A stretch of DNA of 64,000 nucleotides from assembly GCF_900167575.1 (NCBI RefSeq), contig NZ_FUZP01000002.1, positions 248,001 through 312,000 on the forward strand, in the 5' to 3' direction. The position numbers were made by a program, and so were the translations under genes. This DNA is from Okibacterium fritillariae (lineage in GTDB: Bacteria > Actinomycetota > Actinomycetes > Actinomycetales > Microbacteriaceae). Each line of letters begins with the position of its first letter. Positions within the stretch are counted from its first letter, which is position 1. The notes below the pieces were generated by a model. The model was given only the letters and a program-made list of their open reading frames with translations, was not told where the DNA came from and did no database searches. Positions 1 to 8,081 of this stretch are shown here, in pieces.

Positions 1-39
1 GTCGTCCTGACGCGCGAGCCCCTCGCGGCCTCGGCCTGA
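1..39 (+). CDS. C-terminal end of an upstream gene (partial)
   Basis: Frame 1 reads twelve codons, all with G or C in the third position, and then a TGA stop at 37-39. A strong hairpin terminator follows 34 bases later. Together this looks like the last residues of a protein that starts outside the window. Too little is visible to name it, and the reading frame is inferred from codon bias alone. Confidence 0.35.
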   Translation, partial: VVLTREPLAASA

Positions 40-72
40 CCGGAGCCAGCTCCTTCCGCTCCTCGGAACACA

Positions 73-108
73 CGAAGACCCCCTCACGAATAGGTGAGGG
101 GGTCTTCG
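73..108 (+). terminator. Intrinsic-type hairpin terminator
   Basis: A perfect 15-bp inverted repeat (arms 73-87 and 94-108) encloses a 6-base loop. No clear T-run follows on either strand, as is common in high-GC actinobacteria. It lies between the upstream partial gene and the minus-strand metallophosphoesterase and could serve both convergent transcripts. Confidence 0.7.
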
Positions 109-219
109 CTGTCTCTGTGTCTGTTTCTCGCTCACTGCTCGGAAGACGAGCAATCACACGAACCCGGGTCGAGACGGGGTGGTGGGAGCGAGACGGGGGC
201 GTGCAGTGCGGTGCGGCGC

Positions 220-1218
220 CTATGGCTTCGGAACGAGCGTGAGCAGCGTGGCCTCGGGACGGCACGCGAAACGCACGGGGGCGTAGATCGAGGTGCCGAG
301 GCCGGCCGAGACGTGCAGGTGTGCTGCGCGCCAGGCGTGACGCCAGATGCTGAGGCCCTTCACCTGGGCACGAGGGATGTCGCAATTGGTGACGAGCGCG
401 CCATAGCCCGGAACGCAGACCTGCCCGCCGTGCGTGTGCCCGGCGAGGATGAGGTCGGCGCCGTGCGTGACGAACGAGTTGAGCACGCGCTGGTAGGGCG
501 CGTGGGCGACACCGATGGTGACGACATCGCGCGTGGTGCGCTGCGCCTCGACCGTGTCTTCGTCCTCGAAGTCTTCATCCTCGCGCTGGGCATCGATGAG
601 CCCCGTGAGGAGGTCGAGGCGGTCGACGCCGATGTGCGGGTCGTCGACGCCGAAGAAGTCGAGCCGGGTGCCCTTGATGGTGACGCCACCGACGGCGTTG
701 TTGAGGTTCTGCCAGCCGAGCGAGTCGGTGAAGAATCGCTCGAGCCGCGCGGTGTCGAGGTCGCGTGCGCGGCGCTTGGGGCGGCCGGCGGCGCGAGAAC
801 TCGGACCGAAGAAGTAGCGCAGCCAGTTCTTCTTGACGGGGCCGTAGTAGTCGTTGGAGCCGTTGACGTAGGCCCCGGGCACGCCACCGAAGTTGGCGAA
901 CGCGAGCTCGATGCCCGAGATGCCGTCTTTGTGGCCGAGGTTGTCGCCCGTGTCGACGATGAGGTCGGGCTTGAGCTCTGCCAGCTCGCGCACCCACTGC
1001 TGCTTGTCGGCCTGCCACGGTGCCATGTGCAGATCGGAGAGATGCAGGATGGTGAGCGGCTCGGCACCGTGCGGCAGCACCGGCACGTCGACGCGGCGCA
1101 AGGTGAAGAGGCGCCGCTCGATAAGCGACCCCCAGGCAAAGGCCAGAAGCCCGGAGAGGGCCAGGGCGCCTACGGCGACCCCGGCCCCTCCGGTGGTGCG
1201 GCGGAGCGTCTTACTCAA
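220..1218 (-). CDS. Membrane-anchored metallophosphoesterase (YkuE/Rv3683-like)
   Basis: This 332-residue protein belongs to the calcineurin-like phosphoesterases; the substrate is unknown. A hydrophobic segment at about residues 12-30 suggests an N-terminal membrane anchor. The metal-binding motifs appear in order: DLH at residues 62-64, TGDN at 90-93, GSND at 120-123 (in place of the usual GNHD), and AGHTHGGQ near the C-terminus. The start is a TTG at 1216-1218. It overlaps the TGA of the upstream PBP gene as TTGA, so the two genes are probably translationally coupled. A longer ATG frame begins at 1341 but would run over 120 bases into the PBP coding region. The PBP-phosphoesterase pair is conserved in actinobacteria, which suggests an envelope-related role (inference). 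Confidence 0.88.
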   Translation of the reverse strand: MSKTLRRTTGGAGVAVGALALSGLLAFAWGSLIERRLFTLRRVDVPVLPHGAEPLTILHLSDLHMAPWQADKQQWVRELAELKPDLIVDTGDNLGHKDGISGIELAFANFGGVPGAYVNGSNDYYGPVKKNWLRYFFGPSSRAAGRPKRRARDLDTARLERFFTDSLGWQNLNNAVGGVTIKGTRLDFFGVDDPHIGVDRLDLLTGLIDAQREDEDFEDEDTVEAQRTTRDVVTIGVAHAPYQRVLNSFVTHGADLILAGHTHGGQVCVPGYGALVTNCDIPRAQVKGLSIWRHAWRAAHLHVSAGLGTSIYAPVRFACRPEATLLTLVPKP

Positions 1219-3752
1219 CCGCAGTTCTTCTTCTTCAATGCGACGGTGACCGTGGTGTTCTCGGGGTTGGCGTTGGTGTTCGCCGCCGGGTTCTGGCCGG
1301 TCACCTGGCCGTCGTTCGGCGCGTTGGGGTCGGCCGTGCACATGAACTGCACCCCGAACCCGGCGTCTTCGAGCGACTTTTGGGCCCGTTGCTGGTTTTG
1401 GTTGGCCACATCGGGCACGGCGACCTCGGCCGGCTGCCCGCTCGACGGACGCAACGTGATGGTCGATCCGACCGACACGTTGGCACCGGCACCCGGCTCG
1501 GTGGCCGCGACGACGCCTTCCTGCAGCTGCGACGCGATGGGCTCGCCCGTGGCGACGGTGAAGCCCGCGGACTGCAGCGTGGTGGTGGCGTCGGCGACGG
1601 ACTTGCCGCGCACATCGGGAACAGCGACCTGCTTGGCGCGGATGAGGCTCTGCGAGGGCTGCGGGAACGCATCCCCGCCGAACTTCGCGACGGCCGAGTT
1701 CATGATCTGCGACCAGACTCGGAACTTCGCGCTGAAGCCGGTTTGCCCGCCGAGCACCCGCACGTTGTACATGCTAGCCTTACCCGAGACGTTGCCGATC
1801 CACAGCGAGGTGACGGCCTTGGTGGTGCCACCCGTAATCCAGGAGTGCAGGGCGTCGTCGGCGGTTCCCGTCTTGCCGAACAGCGGGGCGCCGCGCACGG
1901 TGGTGGCCGCGGCGGTTCCGCCGGGCTGGAAGATCGTCTGCATGGCGTAGGCGGCCGTGTTCGCGATCTCGGGCGTGACACCCTGCTTGCAGTTGGCGCT
2001 CGGGGGTGTGAACTTCTCGCCGTCGGGCTTGACGATCTCGTCGATGACGATGGGCTCGCAGTACTTGCCCTGGGCGGCGATGCCGGCAAACGACGCAGCC
2101 ATGGTGAGGCCAGCGATGTCGTTCGAGCCGAGGATGGAACCGGGGAAGTCGACGAGCTGCTTGCCGTCGGCGCGGTGCACGCCCATGGATTCAGCGGTCT
2201 GACGGATCTCGCACAGGTCGAGCTTCTGCGCCATGGCGACGAAGGCAGAGTTGACGCTTCGCTTGGTGGCGTCGATGGCCGTGATCGCTCCGGGGCTCGA
2301 GCCGTCAAAGTTCTGCGGGTTCCACGCTCCGCGCCAGTTGCCTTCACACGTGTTGGTGAAGGAGGTGAAGGTGCGGCGCTTGCCGTCGACCGTCTCGTTG
2401 AGCGAGTGCCCGTTCTTCAGCCAGTCGAGCAGCGTGTACACCTTGTACGACGATCCGACGGGGAAGCCGGTGGACCCGCCATAGGCCTGATCGGTGTTGT
2501 AGTTGACCGCCGTGTAGCTCGGGTCGGGGGAGTCACCCGCCGTGTAGTTCTTGTTCTGCGCCATGGCGAGAACGCGGCCGGTGCCGGGCTCGACGGTTGC
2601 CGCGGTGGCTCCGATGTCTACCCGGGCCATGGACTTCGGGATGTAGGCATCGATGGCGGCCTGCGACGTGTTCTGCATGTCGATGTCGAGCGTGGTGTAG
2701 ACGTCGAGCCCGCCTCGCTTCAGAAGCGCCAGTCGCTCTTCGTCGGTGGCGCCGAATGCCGCATTGCGCTTGATGACCCAGGTCACGTAGTCGCAGAAAT
2801 AGGCCGCGTTGCCGGCGGTCTGGCAGCCGGATGACGGCTGCACGATGTTGGGCTCGACGGCCGACGCGAGAGCCGCGTCGTGCTCTTCTTGCGTGATCTT
2901 GTTCTCTTCGAGCATCTTGTTGATGACGTAGTCGCGCCGCACCTTCGTCAGCGAGTAGCCGTCGGCTGCGCCGTTGACCTCTTGGTCGGGCCGGTCGATA
3001 CGCAGCCCGGACGGGTTGTTCAACATGGCGATGAGCGTGGCCGCCTGCTGGATGTTGACGTCCTTCGACGAGACCCCGAAGTAGTACTTCGACGCTGCCT
3101 CGACGCCGTAGCTCTGCCCGCCGAAGTTGGCGATGTTGAGGTAACCCAGAAGGATCTGGTCTTTGGTGTAGTTCTTCTCGACGCCGACCGCGAGACGCAT
3201 CTCTTTCAGCTTGCGCTCGGGTGTGGTCTTGGTGGCCTCTTTGTAGGCGGCGTCGCGCTTGTCTTTGTCGGCGATCTGCTCGGCCTGCTGCACGAGGACG
3301 TTCTTCACGTATTGCTGCGTGATCGACGAACCACCCTGGGTGTCGCCACCGACCACGTAGGTCTTGATGACGGCACGGGCCGTGCCCATGATGTCGATGC
3401 CGCCGTGCTCGTAGAAACGCGGGTCCTCGGCCGAGACCGCCCCGTCCTTCAAGAACTGGGAAACGTTCTCCCACGCCACGTCTTCGCGGTTCTGGTCGAA
3501 GAAGGATGCCAGGAGGACGGGCGAGCCGTCGGCGTTCTTGGCGTAGATGTTCGACTTCTCCATGGGAGCGTCGACGTTGAGGTAGTTCGGCAGGTTGTCG
3601 AAGACGCTGATGGCGTTGTTCGCGGTCATGCCGGTGAGGGCGAGAGCGGGTGTGACGGCGGCGGTAACCAGGACCCCGGCTGCAACGCTGAGGCCGACAA
3701 ATCCGAGGAGGCCGCCGAGCGCACCCCTACCCGTACGTTTTTCTTGAGGCAT
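1215..3752 (-). CDS. ponA: Bifunctional class A penicillin-binding protein with two PASTA domains
   Basis: This 845-residue PBP polymerises and cross-links peptidoglycan outside the membrane. One transmembrane segment spans about residues 17-40. The glycosyltransferase domain (about 60-260) shows EDPRFYEHGG at 109-118 and GGSSITQQYVKN at 140-151. The transpeptidase domain has SSYK (nucleophile S434, K437), SVN at 499-501 and KTGT at 627-630. Two PASTA repeats follow at about 709-768 and 777-838, and the tail ends in basic residues. The ATG at 3752 was chosen over an upstream ATG because it directly precedes the Arg/Lys-rich signal-anchor, whereas the extension crosses the divergent gene. It is the first gene of a two-gene operon with the metallophosphoesterase. 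It resembles M. tuberculosis PonA2 in architecture and neighbour. Confidence 0.95.
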   Translation of the reverse strand: MPQEKRTGRGALGGLLGFVGLSVAAGVLVTAAVTPALALTGMTANNAISVFDNLPNYLNVDAPMEKSNIYAKNADGSPVLLASFFDQNREDVAWENVSQFLKDGAVSAEDPRFYEHGGIDIMGTARAVIKTYVVGGDTQGGSSITQQYVKNVLVQQAEQIADKDKRDAAYKEATKTTPERKLKEMRLAVGVEKNYTKDQILLGYLNIANFGGQSYGVEAASKYYFGVSSKDVNIQQAATLIAMLNNPSGLRIDRPDQEVNGAADGYSLTKVRRDYVINKMLEENKITQEEHDAALASAVEPNIVQPSSGCQTAGNAAYFCDYVTWVIKRNAAFGATDEERLALLKRGGLDVYTTLDIDMQNTSQAAIDAYIPKSMARVDIGATAATVEPGTGRVLAMAQNKNYTAGDSPDPSYTAVNYNTDQAYGGSTGFPVGSSYKVYTLLDWLKNGHSLNETVDGKRRTFTSFTNTCEGNWRGAWNPQNFDGSSPGAITAIDATKRSVNSAFVAMAQKLDLCEIRQTAESMGVHRADGKQLVDFPGSILGSNDIAGLTMAASFAGIAAQGKYCEPIVIDEIVKPDGEKFTPPSANCKQGVTPEIANTAAYAMQTIFQPGGTAAATTVRGAPLFGKTGTADDALHSWITGGTTKAVTSLWIGNVSGKASMYNVRVLGGQTGFSAKFRVWSQIMNSAVAKFGGDAFPQPSQSLIRAKQVAVPDVRGKSVADATTTLQSAGFTVATGEPIASQLQEGVVAATEPGAGANVSVGSTITLRPSSGQPAEVAVPDVANQNQQRAQKSLEDAGFGVQFMCTADPNAPNDGQVTGQNPAANTNANPENTTVTVALKKKNCG

Positions 3753-3806
3753 AGGATCGAGCCTAAGCGACAAAACTGTAAAAGTGCCCGAATAACGAGG
3801 AGAACC

Positions 3807-3977
3807 ATGCCCCGCTGGGAGTACGTCACGACCCCCCTGCTCATCCATAACACCGCCGCGATCCTCAACAACTGGGGCAGCGACGGCTGGGAGCTCGTCC
3901 AAATCGTTACCGGACCGGAAGGCGGCCTCGTGGCCTACCTGAAGCGCCCGGTCGGCGACGCCGGAGCGGGCGCCTGA
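3807..3977 (+). CDS. Small DUF4177-like protein upstream of RidA
   Basis: This 56-residue protein begins MPRWEYVTTPLL and contains NNWGSDGWELVQI, a pattern typical of small DUF4177-like proteins. No function is established. The ATG at 3807 has a good ribosome-binding site (GAGGAG, 3797-3802). Its TGA overlaps the ATG of the RidA gene as ATGA, so the two are coupled. M. tuberculosis also has a very small gene (Rv3678A, from memory) beside its RidA-family gene, so the pairing looks old. The gene runs divergently from ponA across a 54-base gap that must hold both promoters. Confidence 0.85.
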   Translation: MPRWEYVTTPLLIHNTAAILNNWGSDGWELVQIVTGPEGGLVAYLKRPVGDAGAGA

Positions 3978-4447
3978 TGGCGGTCATCGCCGACCGGCTC
4001 GCCGAGCTGGGAATCGAGCTGCCCGAGGTGGCCGCCCCGGTGGCTGCCTATGTGCCCGCCGTCGTGCAGGGCAACCTCGTCTACACGTCGGGCCAGCTGC
4101 CCTTCGTCGCGGGCGCCCTGCCCGCCACCGGCAAGGTCGGCGACGGCCACGGCCTGGTGCCCGCCGCCGACGCGCAAGCCTTCGCGCGCACCGCCGCGCT
4201 CAACGCTCTCGCCGCCGTGCAGAGCGTCATCGGCTCGCTCGACCGCGTGACCCAAATCGTCAAGGTCACGGGTTTCGTGGCGTCCGCACCCGAGTTCACC
4301 GGGCAGCCGGGTGTCATCAACGGCGCCTCCACGGTGCTCGGCGAGATCTTCGGCGACCTGGGCGTGCACGCGCGTTCGGCCGTCGGCGTCGCCGTACTGC
4401 CCCTCGACTCGCCCGTCGAGGTCGAGATCATCGTCGCCTTCGCCTAG
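3977..4447 (+). CDS. RidA (YjgF/YER057c/UK114) family protein
   Basis: This 156-residue protein matches the long actinobacterial RidA subfamily. The visible signature is NLVYTSGQLPF near residues 35-45 and the C-terminal AVLPLDSPVEVEIIV strand. Archetypal RidA hydrolyses reactive enamine/imine intermediates in the cytoplasm. This subfamily (Rv3678c-like) may lack that activity: the catalytic Arg normally in the C-terminal R-x-x-V motif is not obvious here, so only family membership is claimed. It is coupled to the DUF4177-like gene through ATGA. Its TAG stop overlaps the stop of the convergent glycosyltransferase gene by four bases. Confidence 0.88.
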   Translation: MAVIADRLAELGIELPEVAAPVAAYVPAVVQGNLVYTSGQLPFVAGALPATGKVGDGHGLVPAADAQAFARTAALNALAAVQSVIGSLDRVTQIVKVTGFVASAPEFTGQPGVINGASTVLGEIFGDLGVHARSAVGVAVLPLDSPVEVEIIVAFA

Positions 4448-6570
4448 GGCGCGGGCGTCGGAGCCGGAACGGTGGGGGCCGACGTCGACCCCGGTTCGCC
4501 GGGCAGCGGTGTCGGCATCCCGAACGGATCGGTGGGCGGCGTCGTGAGCGACGGGTCGACGTAGTCCTCGGGCGGGGCGCCTCGCGTGGGAGCATCCCCG
4601 TCGTCGGTCGTCACGCGCTCGAAGCGCAAGACGTTTACGCCCGTGAGTTTCCACTGCTCGGTGATCGAGAAGCCGAGGGGTGCCAGGCGTGCGGCGACGC
4701 CCCCGCGCCAGTCGCGTTTGTTGCTGGTGATCAGGTAGATGACATCCGCTTCGTTGGCCACGTCGAGGCGCTCCGAGAGCGGGTGGATGCTTTCCCAGAG
4801 GGTGCCGCGCAGGGCGCCGGGCGTGTCGAGGTTGATGTCGGTCATGCCCGCGAAGGCGTCGGGGTAGGCGACCTCGATCACGCGTGAGGTGGCCGTGGGG
4901 TGGCGCCTGACGGGACCGAAGATCACGGCATCCTTCGTGCCCACCGTCTCGGCCGCACGCTCGCGCGCGATGAGGTCGGCCACCTGCGACCACGCCGAGT
5001 TGTCCTTGGCCTCGGGCAGGCGCTGGGCGACGATGGATGGCGCGGCCACCGCAGCGATGACCGTGACGGCGATCGCGATCTGCCACTTCTTGCGCAGCAC
5101 GGCCACGATCGGCACGGCCATGAGCAGCGCGAGCGCGGGGGCGGTGAACGCCAGGTAGCGCGGCGAATACAGCGGCGAGAAGATCTCGGAGGCGACGACG
5201 AGGCCCGACAGCGGCACGACGAGCCACGGCACGGCGACCTGCAGCAGCGTGAGACCGCCGCCCGCGATGCCGCCCGGTTTGGCGGGGGAGCGGAACCGCA
5301 CCCAGCCGCCCCAGGCCAAGATGAGGACGCCGATCGCGCCGAGGGGCCAGCCGATCCAGGCGAGCACGGGATTCTCGGTGAAGAACTGGGTGGTGAAGAT
5401 CTGGCCGCGGGTGGCATCGCTGATGGGGGCGATCCAGCTGACCTGTTTGGCTTGCGCGCGGATGGCGAGCACGAGCGGCAGGGCGCCGGCGGCCGCGATG
5501 CCGGCGGCGACGAGGAAAGACCCGAAGACGCGGGCCGTGTTGGCCGCGCGCGCCTTGCCCCGCAGGCGTGTGAGCGCCCACCACACCATCGTGACGCCGT
5601 GCGCGGCGAGCAGCAGTGCGAGGTAGGCGAAGATCGCGACGCCGCCCACGGCGAGGATCACGTAGGCCACCCAGGGCCAGACGCGGCGGCGGCTGCGCAC
5701 CGCGTAGACGAGCACGAGCGTGAGCGTGATGGCGATGAGCGTGGTCAGGGCGAACGAGCGGCCCTCGGTTCCCATCCAGGCCACGCGCGGCATGAGGAAG
5801 AACAGGATGCCCGCCACCACGGCGATGCGGTGCGTGACGAGGCGGCCGCCCAGCCACACGATGAAGCCGGAGGCCAGGCCGATGCAGATGGCGCTCGGCA
5901 GGCGTAGCGTGAGCGGGCTGTAGCCGACCAGGTCGAACCACAGATGCATGAGCGAGTAGTAGGCGGCGTGGACGGCGTCGACGCTCTGCACCATCTGCCA
6001 GAGCTGGCCGAAGCTGCGCGTGGCCGACGTGACCGTGGCGGCCTCGTCGTACCAGACCGAGGGAACCCAGAGGAAGGCGCCCGAGACGATGAGACCCGCG
6101 AGGCCCACCAGGATGGCGTCGCGCACGCGTCGGCCGCGGCCGGGGGCCGAGGGGGAACGCTTCGACGGGCGGCGGGGTGTGCCGGTCGAGGCGGCGGCCG
6201 AGGATGTCTCGGGTGAGGGCGACTCGGTGGAGGGCGTTGCCGGTGAGGATGTCTCGCGTGACGATGTCTCGTGTGAGGAGATCTCGGGCGTGGAGGTGCT
6301 CGCCGGGTTCTCGTGCGCCGGGGGAGAAGCCGAGGCATCCTTGCGCTCGTCGGCGGATGTGGTGGCATCGGGGGTGCCGAACACCTGGGTGGCACGCGTG
6401 ATGGCCGCGTCGAGGTCTGCGGGCGAGGATGCGCCGGGGGAGCGCTCGGGCTCGCCGGGGCGGCGGGGCTCGTCGGGCCGGTCGGAGGCGGGAGGGACGG
6501 CGCTCTCACCCGCGGTTAGGCTGGGTTCGTCGCTGCCGCGCGCCGAGTGTGCGCGAGGAAGGTCAGTCAT
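4444..6570 (-). CDS. GT-C (GT39-like) polytopic membrane glycosyltransferase with long disordered N-terminus
   Basis: This 708-residue protein has about nine or ten hydrophobic segments after residue 150. WYDEA at 173-177 lies in the first extracytoplasmic loop, where GT-C/GT39 enzymes carry the catalytic Asp. Such enzymes move a mannosyl or other hexosyl unit from a polyprenyl-phosphate donor; donor and acceptor here are unknown. Residues 1-145 are Ser/Thr/Pro/Glu-rich, with a repeated ET-S-S pattern at about 97-125, and look disordered and cytoplasmic. The start codon at 6568-6570 shares bases with the ATG of the divergent moeB (the palindrome catg). A GGAGG-type ribosome-binding site lies inside the moeB coding region. 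The stop overlaps the RidA stop. Confidence 0.85.
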   Translation of the reverse strand: MTDLPRAHSARGSDEPSLTAGESAVPPASDRPDEPRRPGEPERSPGASSPADLDAAITRATQVFGTPDATTSADERKDASASPPAHENPASTSTPEISSHETSSRETSSPATPSTESPSPETSSAAASTGTPRRPSKRSPSAPGRGRRVRDAILVGLAGLIVSGAFLWVPSVWYDEAATVTSATRSFGQLWQMVQSVDAVHAAYYSLMHLWFDLVGYSPLTLRLPSAICIGLASGFIVWLGGRLVTHRIAVVAGILFFLMPRVAWMGTEGRSFALTTLIAITLTLVLVYAVRSRRRVWPWVAYVILAVGGVAIFAYLALLLAAHGVTMVWWALTRLRGKARAANTARVFGSFLVAAGIAAAGALPLVLAIRAQAKQVSWIAPISDATRGQIFTTQFFTENPVLAWIGWPLGAIGVLILAWGGWVRFRSPAKPGGIAGGGLTLLQVAVPWLVVPLSGLVVASEIFSPLYSPRYLAFTAPALALLMAVPIVAVLRKKWQIAIAVTVIAAVAAPSIVAQRLPEAKDNSAWSQVADLIARERAAETVGTKDAVIFGPVRRHPTATSRVIEVAYPDAFAGMTDINLDTPGALRGTLWESIHPLSERLDVANEADVIYLITSNKRDWRGGVAARLAPLGFSITEQWKLTGVNVLRFERVTTDDGDAPTRGAPPEDYVDPSLTTPPTDPFGMPTPLPGEPGSTSAPTVPAPTPAP

Positions 6571-7756
6571 GAATTCTCTGCCTCCGCTAGTGGAACCCGG
6601 GCCGGCGCTCAGCCCTGCCCAACTCGAACGTTTTTCACGTCATGTGGCCTTGCCCGGCCTCGGACTCACCGGGCAACGACGGCTCGCGAACGCGCGTGTG
6701 CTGGTGGTGGGGGCCGGGGGTTTGGGCTCACCCGTGCTGCACTACCTTACCGCGGCGGGCATCGGAACCCTGGGAGTGCTCGACGACGACACCGTGGATG
6801 TGAGCAATCTTCAGCGCCAGGTCATCCACTCGACGGCCACCGTCGGCATGCCGAAAGCCGAGTCGGCGGCGCGGGCCATGTGCGCCATCAACCCGGATGT
6901 GCGCGTCGAGGTGCACCCCGTGCGACTGACGCCCGAGAACGCGCTCGACCTGTTTGCGCGCTACGACGTGATCGTCGATGGAACCGACAACTTCTTCACC
7001 CGTTACCTCGCGAATGACACGGCGGCGGTGCTCGGCAAACCGTATGTCTGGGGCTCGGTGCTGCGCTACGACGCGCAGGTGAGCGTGTTCTGGCAGGGTG
7101 CCCCCGACGGGCGCTCGCTCGACTACCGCGACCTGCTGCCCATTCCACCGAACGACGACGATGTGCTCTCGTGTTCGGATGCCGGGGTGCTCGGCGCCGT
7201 GTGCGGCCTCGTCGGCTCGATGATGGCGACCGAGACGATCAAGCTCGTGGCGGGCGTGGGGGACGTGCTGCTCGGGCGCGTGCAAAACTTCGACGCCCTG
7301 GCCGGCACCTGGCGCGAGTTCGAGCTGCGCCGCGATGCTGCCCGGCGGCCGATCACGCTCGACGAGTGGCACGAGCGGTGGGGCGACGCGGCGACGGGCT
7401 CGTCAGCTGATCGCGCGGCGGTCGACTCGACCGTCCCCCTCATCGAGCCGCGCGAGCTGGCAACGCTTCTGCGCGACCCGGATGCCGGTGTCGAACTCGT
7501 CGATGTGCGCCAGCCGTTCGAGCGCGACATCGTGTCGATCGCGGGCTCGACCTGGCTCGACCCCGAGGCGCCCGTCGAGGGCCTGCGCCGACGCGGTGTG
7601 GATGCCGCAACGCCCGTCGTCGTGCTGTGCAAGTCGGGCGTGCGCTCGGCCCGCGCCGTGTGGGAGCTGCGGGAACACGGCGTCGATGCTCGGTCGCTGC
7701 GGGGCGGCATCCTGGCCTGGGTCGACGAGGTCGAACCCGAGTTACCGCGCTACTGA
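6569..7756 (+). CDS. moeB: MoeB/MoeZ-type sulfur-carrier adenylyltransferase fused to rhodanese
   Basis: This 395-residue protein activates the C-terminus of small sulfur carriers such as MoaD for molybdopterin synthesis. The E1-like domain covers residues 15-255: nucleotide-binding VVGAGGLGSPV (about 50-60), DDDTVDVSNLQRQ, DGTDNFFTRY, and the conserved Cys of CSDAGVLGAV. A rhodanese domain covers about 290-390, with the active-site loop CKSGVRS. The two CxxC zinc pairs of E. coli MoeB are absent. The ATG at 6569-6571 has a GAGGAAG ribosome-binding site and shares its first bases with the divergent glycosyltransferase start. moaD and moaA lie immediately downstream on the other strand. Confidence 0.9.
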   Translation: MNSLPPLVEPGPALSPAQLERFSRHVALPGLGLTGQRRLANARVLVVGAGGLGSPVLHYLTAAGIGTLGVLDDDTVDVSNLQRQVIHSTATVGMPKAESAARAMCAINPDVRVEVHPVRLTPENALDLFARYDVIVDGTDNFFTRYLANDTAAVLGKPYVWGSVLRYDAQVSVFWQGAPDGRSLDYRDLLPIPPNDDDVLSCSDAGVLGAVCGLVGSMMATETIKLVAGVGDVLLGRVQNFDALAGTWREFELRRDAARRPITLDEWHERWGDAATGSSADRAAVDSTVPLIEPRELATLLRDPDAGVELVDVRQPFERDIVSIAGSTWLDPEAPVEGLRRRGVDAATPVVVLCKSGVRSARAVWELREHGVDARSLRGGILAWVDEVEPELPRY

Positions 7757-7763
7757 GCGAGCC

Positions 7764-8078
7764 TCAGCCACCGGCGAACGGGGGCATGACGTCGATCCGG
7801 TCGTCCGCCGCGAGGGTGCGGGCGTGGTCGGTGACCGCCACCCCGTTGACGAGGAACGAGCAGCGCCGGAAGACTGCTTCGGCGTGCGCGACCGCATCGG
7901 CGTCGTGGGATGTCGGCGCCGCAGGTTGTCGAGTAACCGCCGCGAGGGCATCCGCGATGGTGGAGCCGGCGGGGAGCTCGACGTCGAGGGTGTCGCGACC
8001 GACGGCGGCACGGGCGGCCGCGAAGAAGCGCAGGGTGACGCGCAGGGCTGTGGTGGAGGCATCCGCTCGGGTCGTCAC
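7764..8078 (-). CDS. moaD: Molybdopterin synthase small subunit MoaD
   Basis: This 104-residue beta-grasp protein ends in PPFAGG. The terminal Gly-Gly is adenylated by MoeB and then thiocarboxylated to donate sulfur to molybdopterin. The fold signature LRVTLRFFAAAR near the N-terminus and FLVNGVAV in the second half fit the MoaD/ThiS family. It lies three bases after moaA and seven bases from the end of moeB, so the carrier, its activating enzyme and the first pathway enzyme are adjacent. An insertion of about 15 residues around DADAVAHAEAVFRR makes it longer than E. coli MoaD. The partner large subunit MoaE is encoded at 24598. Confidence 0.9.
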   Translation of the reverse strand: MTTRADASTTALRVTLRFFAAARAAVGRDTLDVELPAGSTIADALAAVTRQPAAPTSHDADAVAHAEAVFRRCSFLVNGVAVTDHARTLAADDRIDVMPPFAGG

Positions 8079-8081
8079 GCC

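Noticed and set aside
3626-3902. Longer N-terminus for the PBP beginning at 3902.
   Set aside because: It would run through the divergent DUF4177-like gene, which has its own ribosome-binding site; the shorter start gives a normal signal-anchor.
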